A DNA stretch of 64,000 nucleotides from Trypanosoma brucei gambiense DAL972 (Eukaryota; Euglenozoa; Kinetoplastea; Trypanosomatida; Trypanosomatidae). Position 1 is the stretch's first letter, and the number at the start of each line of letters is the position of its first letter. The stretch lies in NCBI RefSeq assembly GCF_000210295.1, contig NC_026737.1:744001-808000 (forward strand). The letters are read 5' to 3'. Positions 9,697 through 19,230 of the stretch are shown one piece after another. The translations under genes were made by a program, and so were the position numbers. The notes beneath the pieces were generated by a model that made no database searches, had not been told where the DNA came from, and saw only the letters and a list, made by a program, of their open reading frames with translations.

Positions 9697-10853
9697 AGCG
9701 CCGTTTGAGCGTGTGATTGGGGTTATCTGACGCAACTTTCTTTTTATTTCTTACGTGTCTTCCCCTAAGCACACACACACACGCACACAAACCTTCTCCC
9801 AGCTGTGTCTGTTTCCGGATAGTGGGGAGGGAAAAAAGAGTGGCTCTGTCAATCTGATTTGAATAACGCCTCTATCGAGGATTTGGCATGGCCTCATCCG
9901 AAGCTGCGGGAGGTTCGTACGGCGCTGTTTCACGGATGCCGCGGAAGGGCGATCCATAGAGGAACGCATATTGTTCCTTTTTTTTTTTCCTCCTCCTCCC
10001 CTTTATATTGTGTCCCGTTTGTCCCCTTATCACCTCTCATAATAGTTGTAGTGTTCTTGTTTGCAAATGCATCCCGTTCCGACGTGTGTCTTAGGCAAAG
10101 GAAAGATGCTGTGTGGAAATGTGAATTGGTATCGTCAAGTAACTGCGGTACTGCAGATAAGTTTCGTGGCATTAGTCTTGTTCATAATCCTTTTTTTTCT
10201 TTTCATTCGTTGACGAGAATTAAGAGAGGGAGTTGGGAAGAGCGGCTCATCAGTCCGAAGAGTAAAAAATTAGCGTATTTCATCGCTTACATAAGGTGGC
10301 CACATAGATGAGTAAATAGACGTGGTAGCGCCTGTCAGTGGGTATATAGTGTCTTCGTTTCTTAAGGGGGTAAACATCTCCGTAATATTTATCCTACTTC
10401 AAGAGGAGGAACTCTCTAACCCCCTTATACAAACAAGAATGAAAGAGGGAAAGAATAAGAGAGAAAGAGAGAGAGAGAGAGTGTGTGTGTGTGTGTGTGT
10501 GATGGAAAGGGGGTTGAGCCCCATTTTGTGACTCGCAAGTCTCGTTTCACCGTTTGTGTTTTTTTTTTTCCTCTGCTGCCGGGTTTACAACCACAATTAC
10601 CACGTACACCTCGTCCCCAGCTGTGGTTGTGGCTCCCTACTTCACCATCTTCCCCCCCCCATACATACACTTGTATTCGTTGTATGTTATGTTCTTATTA
10701 ACTTTTATTGTTCCTGTGTTGGCGGAAACGGCTGCATACATGTATAAACATGAAATCCCTTCGTATCTTCCTTCTTTGCATCTCTACCACCTGAAAGACA
10801 CCATCACCGTCTCCGCTGTGTTCATTAGGTGGTGTGTCTCAGTAGCGGCAGAA
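9697..10853. other. Gene-free spacer
   Basis: A 1.15-kb region with no convincing ORF. It contains a T-run (9975-9988), (GA)n then (GT)n at about 10469-10501, and a T-run plus pyrimidine-rich stretch from 10559. Several AGs before 10854 could be acceptors (10828, 10841-10844). Confidence 0.6.
10469..10501. repeat. Compound (GA)n(GT)n microsatellite
   Basis: About 6 GA units run directly into about 10 GT units in intergenic sequence. Confidence 0.9.
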
Positions 10854-11513
10854 ATGGGGCTCGTGCACAGTGACTCGCAGCCGTCTGCATGGAGCTCACA
10901 CATAAATTGGTTTAAGTCCTTTGGTTTCGGTGCCTCTCAAGATGATGATATCTTGGGCTCACCAGTCAGTAGAGGTGAACTGCAGGCCGCGGAACAAATA
11001 CAGACGGAGTTTACCAGCCTCGACCACGAGGCGGAGTACGTCAATGAAAGGCTACGAAGGTGTGAGGAGGCATTAGTGGCAGTGTTGGAAAAAGAGAAAA
11101 TTCTGAGTCAAGGTGTGGAAGCGATCATGATGGAGATGCATGACTATACTGCTGCGGGAGGGTCCGAGTGGAGCGAAAGTGACCTGGAGAGGTTTCGTGA
11201 AAATCAACAAAGTGTTGACTCGGTGTTGAAGATACTCGAAGAGATCCGGGAGAAAAGGGAACACCTGCAGCAGCGTATCTTCAAAACAGAAGTTTACTCA
11301 CGGCTCTTGGAGGCAGAGCGGAAGGAAGCGGAGAAGACGTTGGATGCCGTGAGGAGAAGTGTGGGGGATCGCACAGGATACATCGCCGTGGAGGGAGGAA
11401 ATGAAAGTGCTTTGGTCATCCCACCCGCACCACTGGTTGTGAGTATTGTTGAAGAATTTAGGAACGAGGTGGTGAATGAGGAGCCGTCAAGCACGCTGGC
11501 GTCATTAATCTGA
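10854..11513 (+). CDS. Coiled-coil protein, probably N-myristoylated, 219 aa
   Basis: The frame is open from 10554, but the upstream part reads like translated pyrimidine-rich leader. The ATG at 10854 gives MGLVHSDS, which fits the N-myristoylation pattern Gly2...Ser6 and supports this start. Upstream in-frame ATGs near 10689 and 10740 remain possible. Residues about 45-105 and 115-175 are strongly heptad-like (ERLRRCEEALVAVLEKEK; LEEIREKREHLQQRI), so two coiled coils with a short break are predicted. The C-terminal 45 residues are mixed and end in EEPSSTLASLI. No membrane segment is present from this start. I infer a membrane-tethered coiled-coil protein, perhaps of the cytoskeleton, flagellum or vesicle traffic. 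No family is recognised. Confidence 0.7.
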   Translation: MGLVHSDSQPSAWSSHINWFKSFGFGASQDDDILGSPVSRGELQAAEQIQTEFTSLDHEAEYVNERLRRCEEALVAVLEKEKILSQGVEAIMMEMHDYTAAGGSEWSESDLERFRENQQSVDSVLKILEEIREKREHLQQRIFKTEVYSRLLEAERKEAEKTLDAVRRSVGDRTGYIAVEGGNESALVIPPAPLVVSIVEEFRNEVVNEEPSSTLASLI

Positions 11514-11891
11514 TTGCTACTTGCTATGCGCCGTCAGGCGGGGGTGTGCACGCGGACACCTCTGTGATCGTTTGGTGTGTAAGTGGTGTAAATCCATCAT
11601 TCGTGATTTGTTGGGTTACAAGTACTGGGTTACCCGGAATCTTCCCTGCTGTATCCGGGAAAGTTTTGCTTTACCTATCTGTATATTTACATGAGGATAT
11701 ATATATATATATATATACGTGTAGGCAAGTGTGTGTGTGTGTGTGTGTCGTTTTATTGGGGAACTGAAGGGTGGTCACTTCGTTATGCAATCTAATCGTA
11801 GACATCAACATTGGTCTTCTCTTCTTTATTACTTATAAAAAGAAGCACCTGTAGCGCGCCGTTTCCTGTTGGGCGGATATACGGCAGAGGA
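11514..11891. other. Spacer with TA and GT tracts
   Basis: Contains a TA tract (11697-11717), then a GT tract (11730-11748), then a T/C-rich stretch (about 11814-11832) and an AG at 11886-11887 just before the ATG at 11892. Confidence 0.65.
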
Positions 11892-14800
11892 ATGTCTCTT
11901 TCCCTGAATTGTAGGGATGATTCACTAACTCCTGTTCCAAGAAGCTCTGGGGAGACTGCAAGTAATGTGTACACAGTTGAGCAGTACACAAAACTTCTTT
12001 CCAAATACGAGGCGGCTCGGCGTCACATTGCTCAACTAGAGGGAAAGGTGGCATTACTACGGCAACAGTCAAATAGTGGGGGTGATAAACAACCTCTCTC
12101 ACCCAGGTCACAAGGCTACGGATGTGGGACGGAATACACTCCATCTAGGGAGGAGTTTCAGCAAGTAATAGATTGGAACAAGGAACTTGTCAGTACCGTG
12201 GAGACGCAACGGTGCGAATTGGTGAGAATGGATACCGAAAATAAATTGCAGGTGGTTATGTTGAACGATGAGCTGAAGAGGCTGCAGGAGACGTGTGCTC
12301 GGCTTCAGCAGGAGAATGACAGACTGAAGTCAAGTGTTGTTGACGACATTCTTCAACGGCGTCGCAAAGCTCGCGCGGAGCTGGCAACAGAAAGGTCCAG
12401 ACGCATTTGTGTTGTCCGGGCTGCCGGTAGAGGCCGACTGGAGCAGCTTGAAGGGGTACTGATGGCGTCACATGACGACATGTATTTCCAACCTCGCTTC
12501 GACTCGTTAAGGCTCCCGTTGCATGATGCAACTTTCGTCGTTCACACTGTGGCCAGTGTAACGTATCCCCTCCGAGGGACAGAGGGTTTTACCATGGGTG
12601 TGTACCATGAACTTTTGAAGGACCTCGCGGTGAAGCACAACGGCCATCACGTTTGCTTCGAAGGACACCTTCAGGTGTTTGTCTTTTATTGTGCAACTCA
12701 CGCCCTGAGGTTTGCGGGGGAGTGTCACTCGGCCCTTCTGAAAGTTGACTGGCCAGCGCGCACAATAAAGATCCCTCACTTTGCACCCGTCACGGACTTT
12801 GGTGAATTGATTTACAGTGGCCCACGCATTCACACGTGCCTGTACACGTGCAGCCCGGGGGTGGAAGTAGATCCAATCACTGGCTCCTGGTTGTACTACG
12901 GAAAGGAAGTTCGTGATGCGTTGGTGACAACGCTTGAGGAAGCACCAGTCGGCGAAATTGTAGCCAACAAAAAGTGGTGTTCAATGTTCTCGAGGGAGCA
13001 CGACATCACAAACGAGACGACCACCACGGATCATCTAACTATTCAATCCGTCCGAGCAAAATTAGGCGCCCAGTGGAGTATCGTGCCCGTAAACGATTCT
13101 CCCAATGAACTTTTCTGTTCCATTCTTCCCGCGTTCCTGGAACGGCGCCGTGGAATACCGCCGTACATGGTTGACCCAGTACCTCGTTTTGCGCGTAAAA
13201 TAATAGATGTGAAGGAAGTTGTGCCTGACGTCATCGGGGTAATGAAGGGAGTCGGACCCGTGAGTTTGGCAGGGGCTACTCAGCAGGGACAACAACCCGC
13301 ACCCGCCAATGGTTGGGTGGATCATCTCAACACCTTGTCCCCTAGTGAAGAGGGAGTAGGTGATAAGGTGCTCTCACTACTAATAATGAAGAACGAAAAG
13401 GATAGGGCTCAGCACGAGTGGCTTAAACTCCAGGAAGTAAGTGCCTATCATGAAAGAGTTGCCATGGAGGGAGAAGATCGATACATCCATCGATTTCGGC
13501 CGATTATGCCGGGGCAACCTTGTTTCGTATGCACGGTTGATATCGGCGAAAACGAGGCGTGGCAACAGGTCATTGGTGGAAAGCTAAGTGTTAATGAAAA
13601 GCTTGACTTACATGACCGGCTTCACTGTGAGGTAGTGGCGTGCGGAGATAGAAACGACGGACTCTACGTGAATGGAAACAGTCGCGATGTGGTGACATTT
13701 GCATTTCACCAGGCATGTCAGGCCCTTCGCTTCGCAGCCCAGGCGTATGCGTCTGTGAGCAAGTCGTGTGAACTAAAGAAAACAACAACGTGTATTGTAC
13801 GAGCAGGGATCGCCGTGGGAGAGATTCATACGATAGGTCATGGTTCCAGTAGGGCATTGAAGGGCCGCACCAGTGATGATGGTGAAGCCGGTAACACTGG
13901 ATCAGGAGGAAGGATGGGCAGCATGAGGTTATGCGCGGGGGTGGCGGTGACCCTGTCAGCCAAGTTGTGCGATATTGCCCGCGGCGGTGAAATTATTGCC
14001 TCGGCAGGTGTAGTAGACAGCTTCTACACAAAAAAGTCTAACGTCATAAGTGATGAATACAACATTCTACGCTACGGAGTGCGATTCCTCGGAGAGGGCT
14101 CAACCCTGACAGATATCTACTCTATTTTGCCCAAGGAATATGCCTACCGTCGCCAACAGCAAATGGGTGACAAACGCACGGTTCAGGGTGCTGGTGAGGA
14201 AAAAATGTGGCGCTCACAACGATCCGTGAAGGAAGAGCTGGTGTTTAAAAGCCCGCACATCCGGCGGGTGGATGTACAGCACATGTTAGTGGAAAAGCAG
14301 GGTTTTCTCGAACGCAACGAGGCAGCAATGATGGCGTCGCACGATGCGGCATGGCACGTCAGCGTCAGGCAGGCAATCCGTGTGCCATGGTTGTTTACGC
14401 AAACATCAAGAGATGCTACGAAAAAGAGAAAATTGGGCTTTCTTTTCTGCGCCGCTGCGGGTCTAAGCGCACTCTCCCGCTTAGTAACAAATGAGTTGTA
14501 TAAAGAACTCTGTGGGCAGTATAACTCTACGGTGCAGGAGGTCGCATTGGCAAATGATGGATATGTTGTCAACACAGACTCCATTTCGTCGTATATCATT
14601 GCGTTCAATGATGCTTTCCGTGCGCTGGAAGCTGCACTGCAGATTGATAGTAAGTTGCTGGCGCTACAGTGGCCGGAGGAGATTCTTACACTGGCACCGA
14701 CACTGCGCGTAAAAAGTGCTCGTACAGGCGCTCTTCTCTTTAGTGGAATTCGTGCAACGACGGTGGTGCATGCTTCTGACGGATACGAGTGGAATCGTGT

Positions 14801-15761
14801 ACAATCTAGCACAGGGGAAGACAGTGGTATTGAAATTTCTGGCCCCGCAATCAGCACGTTGATGGACGTGTCATACAGAGCAATTGGTGGTGAATCTGCT
14901 CTAACTCAGGCTGCACACGAGTCTGTTGAGTCCTCGACACGGGGAAGGCTTCTTCTGAAGCAACTCGCCATGGAGGTGGCTGAAGATAACAACAGCAAGA
15001 CAGAAGTCTTATACGCCCCGCGACACTTGCGGGAGCGGCTCAAACTGTTTAGCAGCGAACGAGCCACTTCACCGGCGCCGGCAGGGACCGACCGTAGGTC
15101 CAAAACCCCAAAAAGTGTCTGGACAAACAATCCTTTGCGGGGGGACTTGGTGTGGTGGATGAGAAGGAACGGTTTTGCTAGCCAGCTTCCCACAGTGCAT
15201 GCAGCGCAGTGGGCAGCACCGCAAAAGCAACAATGTAGGAGCACTGATGCCATCATGTCAGAATATACAGAGCGAGTGGTCGATCACTTCAAACAGGAAC
15301 TAGCAACAAACCTCTACATCACCTCTTGCGGAGAGTGTTTCTTCAACGTGGTAATTGGAGTGCTTGTTGCACTAAGCGGCTCTTTTGGAAACCTCTCGCC
15401 CAGTCGAAGAACAAGTCTCCCATCCAGAGCAAGCTCATCCGGGGCGTGTGCGTCATCACCATCAACCTGGGGTGTGCTGGATCCAGCGCTCACAATGAGT
15501 ATGGGAAGTGAAGGATTATCAAGATCTAGTGGACGAAGGGACAATCGCCAATCGTCCCAGCAAAGCGCCGCAGACGAATGTGATGACCCTTATAAGTACA
15601 CGCTTACCGTGTTAAATGAGACACTGAAGCACCTATTACAGCAGTCACATCGTGTATTGGGCATTAACGTGTCATTTTCTTTTAGCCCGATAAAACCGAA
15701 CTCTCAAACCTTCAGTCCTTTGAGGGGTCGAAGGAATAAATTGCCCTTACTCAAGCGATAA
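11892..15761 (+). CDS. Protein with three degenerate class III nucleotide-cyclase-like domains, 1289 aa
   Basis: The frame opens at a TTG (11811); the first ATG is 11892 (MSLSLNCRDD). Residues 25-60 and 85-180 are coiled coils (LNDELKRLQETCARLQQEND). Three class III cyclase-like domains follow. Domain 1 is about 210-400 (ATFVVHTVASVTYPL; FEGHLQVFVFYCATHALRFA). Domain 2 is about 543-760 (CFVCTVDIGENEAW; DVVTFAFHQACQALRFAAQA; VRAGIAVGEIHTI). Domain 3 is about 846-1060 (KLGFLFCAAAGLSALSRL; DGYVVNTDSISSYIIAF). The metal-binding Asp positions read Thr219 and His259 in domain 1 and Ala854 in domain 3. Domain 2 keeps Asp550 but lacks a clear second Asp. The family normally makes cAMP or cGMP with paired domains. 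Here at least domains 1 and 3 look inactive. No membrane segments are seen, unlike trypanosome receptor-type (GRESAG4) cyclases. The C-terminus is Ser/Arg-rich. A scaffold or sensor role, perhaps flagellar, is inference. Confidence 0.8.
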   Translation: MSLSLNCRDDSLTPVPRSSGETASNVYTVEQYTKLLSKYEAARRHIAQLEGKVALLRQQSNSGGDKQPLSPRSQGYGCGTEYTPSREEFQQVIDWNKELVSTVETQRCELVRMDTENKLQVVMLNDELKRLQETCARLQQENDRLKSSVVDDILQRRRKARAELATERSRRICVVRAAGRGRLEQLEGVLMASHDDMYFQPRFDSLRLPLHDATFVVHTVASVTYPLRGTEGFTMGVYHELLKDLAVKHNGHHVCFEGHLQVFVFYCATHALRFAGECHSALLKVDWPARTIKIPHFAPVTDFGELIYSGPRIHTCLYTCSPGVEVDPITGSWLYYGKEVRDALVTTLEEAPVGEIVANKKWCSMFSREHDITNETTTTDHLTIQSVRAKLGAQWSIVPVNDSPNELFCSILPAFLERRRGIPPYMVDPVPRFARKIIDVKEVVPDVIGVMKGVGPVSLAGATQQGQQPAPANGWVDHLNTLSPSEEGVGDKVLSLLIMKNEKDRAQHEWLKLQEVSAYHERVAMEGEDRYIHRFRPIMPGQPCFVCTVDIGENEAWQQVIGGKLSVNEKLDLHDRLHCEVVACGDRNDGLYVNGNSRDVVTFAFHQACQALRFAAQAYASVSKSCELKKTTTCIVRAGIAVGEIHTIGHGSSRALKGRTSDDGEAGNTGSGGRMGSMRLCAGVAVTLSAKLCDIARGGEIIASAGVVDSFYTKKSNVISDEYNILRYGVRFLGEGSTLTDIYSILPKEYAYRRQQQMGDKRTVQGAGEEKMWRSQRSVKEELVFKSPHIRRVDVQHMLVEKQGFLERNEAAMMASHDAAWHVSVRQAIRVPWLFTQTSRDATKKRKLGFLFCAAAGLSALSRLVTNELYKELCGQYNSTVQEVALANDGYVVNTDSISSYIIAFNDAFRALEAALQIDSKLLALQWPEEILTLAPTLRVKSARTGALLFSGIRATTVVHASDGYEWNRVQSSTGEDSGIEISGPAISTLMDVSYRAIGGESALTQAAHESVESSTRGRLLLKQLAMEVAEDNNSKTEVLYAPRHLRERLKLFSSERATSPAPAGTDRRSKTPKSVWTNNPLRGDLVWWMRRNGFASQLPTVHAAQWAAPQKQQCRSTDAIMSEYTERVVDHFKQELATNLYITSCGECFFNVVIGVLVALSGSFGNLSPSRRTSLPSRASSSGACASSPSTWGVLDPALTMSMGSEGLSRSSGRRDNRQSSQQSAADECDDPYKYTLTVLNETLKHLLQQSHRVLGINVSFSFSPIKPNSQTFSPLRGRRNKLPLLKR

Positions 15762-16313
15762 GTAGAGAGGCGAACCGAGAGGGAAGGAAATTCGCACGCA
15801 TGGGTGCCCAACACCCGTCTGAGTAAATATCAGTGCGCTACTGACGTTGTTGTCACGTATGGTTAATGCGTCGGTGATACGAGTAGGTGCACGCAGCCGA
15901 TGAACAGCGGGCAGAACATATGTAAATTCGGCAAAAGAAGAAAATGTGAGTGGAAAGTTAGAACAAACTGACTAGATGGAAAGGGAGGGGGAGAGTGTAT
16001 CCGTATGTATATTGAATAGCCGGTGTGTATATGTGACTCCCCTTCCTGTTCTTCACAAGCTTGAGAGACTCATTTTTCCCACATATACAATTGGAATTGT
16101 ACATGTTTTGTCGTCAGGCCGCTTCTTGTAGTGTAAAAAAACTGTTACTCGGAACTCGTGCTTGCAGCCGATGCCATATCAACTAACATTCCTCTCTTCT
16201 TGATTTGCCTTCTCAATTTCCTTGACTATCTTGGATGTGTTTACTGACTGATCGCAGCAGGGCCTAAATCAGTTCTGTTGAAGGCAGTTGCCCCTACACA
16301 CTGCCACACCCAC
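15762..16313. other. Spacer with trans-splice signal
   Basis: No ORF of interest. A good pyrimidine tract (about 16191-16235) is followed by AGs at 16258-16261, about 55 nt before the next ATG. Confidence 0.65.
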
Positions 16314-17618
16314 ATGGACAGCCAAGCACGGGCGGGAAAGAGTATTCTCCACAAAGGAATCCCGAGGTACCAGCAGGCCGCACATGTGAGGCGCGGGGAT
16401 GAGGAAGCCTTAGGTCATGTGGCTGGCTCTGGCGCCAAGGTACCATTGCGCACTCACACGATAACCTCAGGTCGGTTGCGGATCAAGACGTACCAAGACA
16501 CTCAAAGCATGCGTGAGGCTTTTGAGCGACTGAAACAAATCTGTGGTGCCTTCTCACTCGACGAAGATGAAGAAATAAGCTGCATGATCCCCCGAGTGTG
16601 CGATAGTGGCAACCCAGCGCCGGCGCAGTTGAACCGCATGCCGGGCCATCTCATTGTACACTGTTTTTCGTTTTGTGATTTGTCGTCGCTTGGACAGCTA
16701 TCACGCGTGAGTCGCCGCCTGGCAGCGTTCGCCAACGCTCATCATATATGGGTGGAGCACGCGAAGCGGTTGAACAAACCAGTCAGAGGACCAGAAACAG
16801 CACGCGCCGATCTCCGCTTTGAGGTGTGTGGCCGGTGGGATGCGGAAATACAAGAACACGAACAGGCATATGAGGATTTGCAGAGGCGGCTCCAGGAAAG
16901 GGCAGCAGCAGAGCGAGCCGCTGTGCTCGATGTCGAGGGTGTTCTGAACGAAAACAGACGCAATGTAAGAGGTGGTGATATACTCCGCAGTAGAGGTAAC
17001 AACAATAGCAACATATATAGCGTGGCGGACGTGCAGGCGCTACAAGCAAAAGTAGAGCAACTTGAGGCGGTGAAGCTAGAACTTCTACGCAGCGTGCGGG
17101 ACCTTGGAGATATTTTGGCCCAACAGCAAGCACAGATACAAGACATGCAAAATAGGCTAGCGGTCCGCGTGACTGCGGAGGGAGATGTAGTTACCACCAC
17201 AAGTAGTTGCAACACGGTCGATGGAACCGCAACTCATGTCAGTCCCCCTGAGTTAACGTTGCACGAACTTACGAACTTCGAACGCCGCATGTGCCGTTTG
17301 GTCCTTGGCACCATCCCCGATCTCTCCGTCGTTCTGCGTCGCGGTGTTGATGACTTCGGTACTATGGAGATGCTCGTGCAGCACAGCGGCGGTGAGTTGG
17401 AGAGCGGAATTCGTAAGCGCTGGCAAGCGTTTAAGAGCTTCTTCCCTCCGCTGTCCAACGACTACAGCAAAGCGCGGTTTTATTTGTTGTCAGGCGAGTC
17501 GGCGCAATCGGAACGCAGGAATGAGTCTATCACTCGTTGTAGCGCAATCGTTCGCCGCCTGATGAAAATGTCAGACAGCGAAATCACCGATATTGTGATG
17601 CAAAGCGGCTCTTCGTAG
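16314..17618 (+). CDS. F-box protein with central coiled coil, 434 aa
   Basis: The open frame begins at TTG 16278; the first ATG is 16314 (MDSQARAGK). An F-box-like segment starts at Met109: MPGHLIVHCFSFCDLSSL, then GQLSRVSRRLAAFANAHHIW, matching the Pro/Leu...Ile/Leu...Phe...L...L..V.. pattern and ending in the usual W. F-boxes bind Skp1 and recruit substrates to SCF ubiquitin ligases. Residues about 170-290 are coiled coil (EHEQAYEDLQRRLQERAAAE; LQAKVEQLEAVKLELLRSV). The C-terminal 110 residues form a mixed, probably folded region (FERRMCRLVLGTIPDLSVVL; KSFFPPLSNDYSKARFYLL). No WD or LRR substrate-binding repeats are seen. The substrate is unknown. Confidence 0.8.
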   Translation: MDSQARAGKSILHKGIPRYQQAAHVRRGDEEALGHVAGSGAKVPLRTHTITSGRLRIKTYQDTQSMREAFERLKQICGAFSLDEDEEISCMIPRVCDSGNPAPAQLNRMPGHLIVHCFSFCDLSSLGQLSRVSRRLAAFANAHHIWVEHAKRLNKPVRGPETARADLRFEVCGRWDAEIQEHEQAYEDLQRRLQERAAAERAAVLDVEGVLNENRRNVRGGDILRSRGNNNSNIYSVADVQALQAKVEQLEAVKLELLRSVRDLGDILAQQQAQIQDMQNRLAVRVTAEGDVVTTTSSCNTVDGTATHVSPPELTLHELTNFERRMCRLVLGTIPDLSVVLRRGVDDFGTMEMLVQHSGGELESGIRKRWQAFKSFFPPLSNDYSKARFYLLSGESAQSERRNESITRCSAIVRRLMKMSDSEITDIVMQSGSS

Positions 17619-18213
17619 GATGATTGAGATTCCTGTTATATCACTATTTTCTTAAGCTGTACACTAACACACGAACATATTGCACATCCGTCTTGTTGCC
17701 CCTAATATGAAGGGGAGGGTATTGGTCGTGGCAAACAACGATATTATAATAGCTGATACTTTTTCCCTTCCGCCGAAGTTTTGTGACTGTCCCAGGAATT
17801 GTCGCTGGTGCAACACACTGTGTGGACTATATGCGGACCCATCCCTGAAACCTTACCCCTAAGTCCTCCACGATAACGTGCATGCGCCCAGGTGCCCCAC
17901 ACTCAATTATTTTCTCCCCTTGTTTGTGACGTTTACTTGGTTATTACTTGGTATGTTCGGCTTTGAAAGCCGTACTTTGCAAGCGGCGACACGATTGGGG
18001 GATCCTCGAAGAAGGGGAACAATTCCCTTTGCAAGGGCCACAGTGAGAAAGCACACGGAAGGTAGAAGCAAAAAAAAAAAAAAGACCCCCTCTCTTGACC
18101 ACAGGGGCCTCCACAGTTGAAAAGGAAAAGAAAGGGAAGAAGGTATCCATTACCACTTGAAGGGGTTTCTCGCAACGCTTCTGTGTACAGGAGTGAGTAT
18201 TAGTACGGTATAA
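17619..18213. other. Spacer
   Basis: A 0.6-kb region with an A-run at 18070-18082 and no convincing ORF. AG acceptors are available just upstream of 18214 (CTGTGTACAG, ending at 18190). Confidence 0.6.
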
Positions 18214-18828
18214 ATGCTAAGAAGATGGTCTGAATGTGGTCGCTTTTCCACCACACTGAGTTGGTGCGCGGCCAACCCAGTAGGTCGGCAACAAACGAGA
18301 CGTGTAAGTGGTGAAACGACCGCTAAGGACGCCAGCGTCGACTCGACAGGCGACGAAGATAAGGACAAGGAGGCACAATATCGTGAGCGGCTAATCCAGG
18401 AAATTCTATCGCGTGATAAGGAAATATTTGAGCTGAAACGACAGCACGAGCTCTCTATGCTTCGGGTGGAGCAGAACCAGAAGCGAGTTCTGAAAGATCA
18501 GGAGGACCGCGGTATGTATTACGAGCAGAACTGCAATGTTCATACATTTGACACAGTTTCAGTTGGCCTGTACACACAGCGTAACACACTATATCACACG
18601 ATGAGCATTGAACGGCTACGGAACGTTAAGCTGTTCACAACACTCTTAGTTACAGTGCTCACATGCTTTTATCTCTACTATCGCTATATGATTAACAACG
18701 ACTGGGTGTACGTGGAGAAACCCATGAAGCTGCTCGGAAGTCGTGCTTGCGCGCTGAGTGAGATCCGGGAAAAAATGGGGGAGCAACAAGAGGAAAAAGA
18801 GCACCGGGAACGACGATTTGCTGTATGA
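18214..18828 (+). CDS. Hypothetical single-TM protein, possibly mitochondrial, 204 aa
   Basis: The ATG at 18214 gives a basic, Ser/Arg-containing, acid-free N-terminus (MLRRWSECGRFSTTLSWCA) typical of mitochondrial presequences. A charged acidic linker and a coiled coil follow (about 50-95: YRERLIQEILSRDKEIFELK). After a Tyr/His-rich segment comes one hydrophobic helix near 147-164 (LFTTLLVTVLTCFYLYYRY). A charged C-terminal tail ends in EEKEHRERRFAV. No family is recognised. The layout would suit an inner-membrane or organelle-assembly protein, which is inference. Confidence 0.7.
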   Translation: MLRRWSECGRFSTTLSWCAANPVGRQQTRRVSGETTAKDASVDSTGDEDKDKEAQYRERLIQEILSRDKEIFELKRQHELSMLRVEQNQKRVLKDQEDRGMYYEQNCNVHTFDTVSVGLYTQRNTLYHTMSIERLRNVKLFTTLLVTVLTCFYLYYRYMINNDWVYVEKPMKLLGSRACALSEIREKMGEQQEEKEHRERRFAV

Positions 18829-19230
18829 GATGGTGAGAGTGGAAAATCATCTCTTCCTCCAGACGTGAGGGTATTGACCGCGGCTCCTGTGGGAAAGTTG
18901 GAGCAGTTTCTCTTTTTCAACCCAGTTCGTTAACTGGGTTTCTCCCCCATCCTCCCACAGCGCCTTGTGCGTGCTGATGCTCTCTTCCCTTAATAAATAC
19001 GATGCAGTGACCTAGACACTCACGAACACACTTGAGAACTGTGCACGTTTGTTTTCGCTGTCGCTGCGCACACACACACATTCACATTCACATACATGCA
19101 ACCCCTCAATTGCTTCAAAAACGTCTAGCACTAGTTTTCCGTCTGTGGGGCCAGGGGACACCCGCGCAGTGGAATCACGCCGCTTTATAACCGCGGGGCG
19201 AGACATTTTTAGCGGTGTTGTGGAGGTATT
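18829..19230. other. Spacer
   Basis: A 0.4-kb region with CA-rich repeats (19067-19095) and short pyrimidine tracts, but no ORF of interest. Confidence 0.6.

Noticed and set aside
14183..14857. 224-aa - strand ORF
   Set aside because: Antisense shadow of the third cyclase-like domain, with no recognisable motif of its own.
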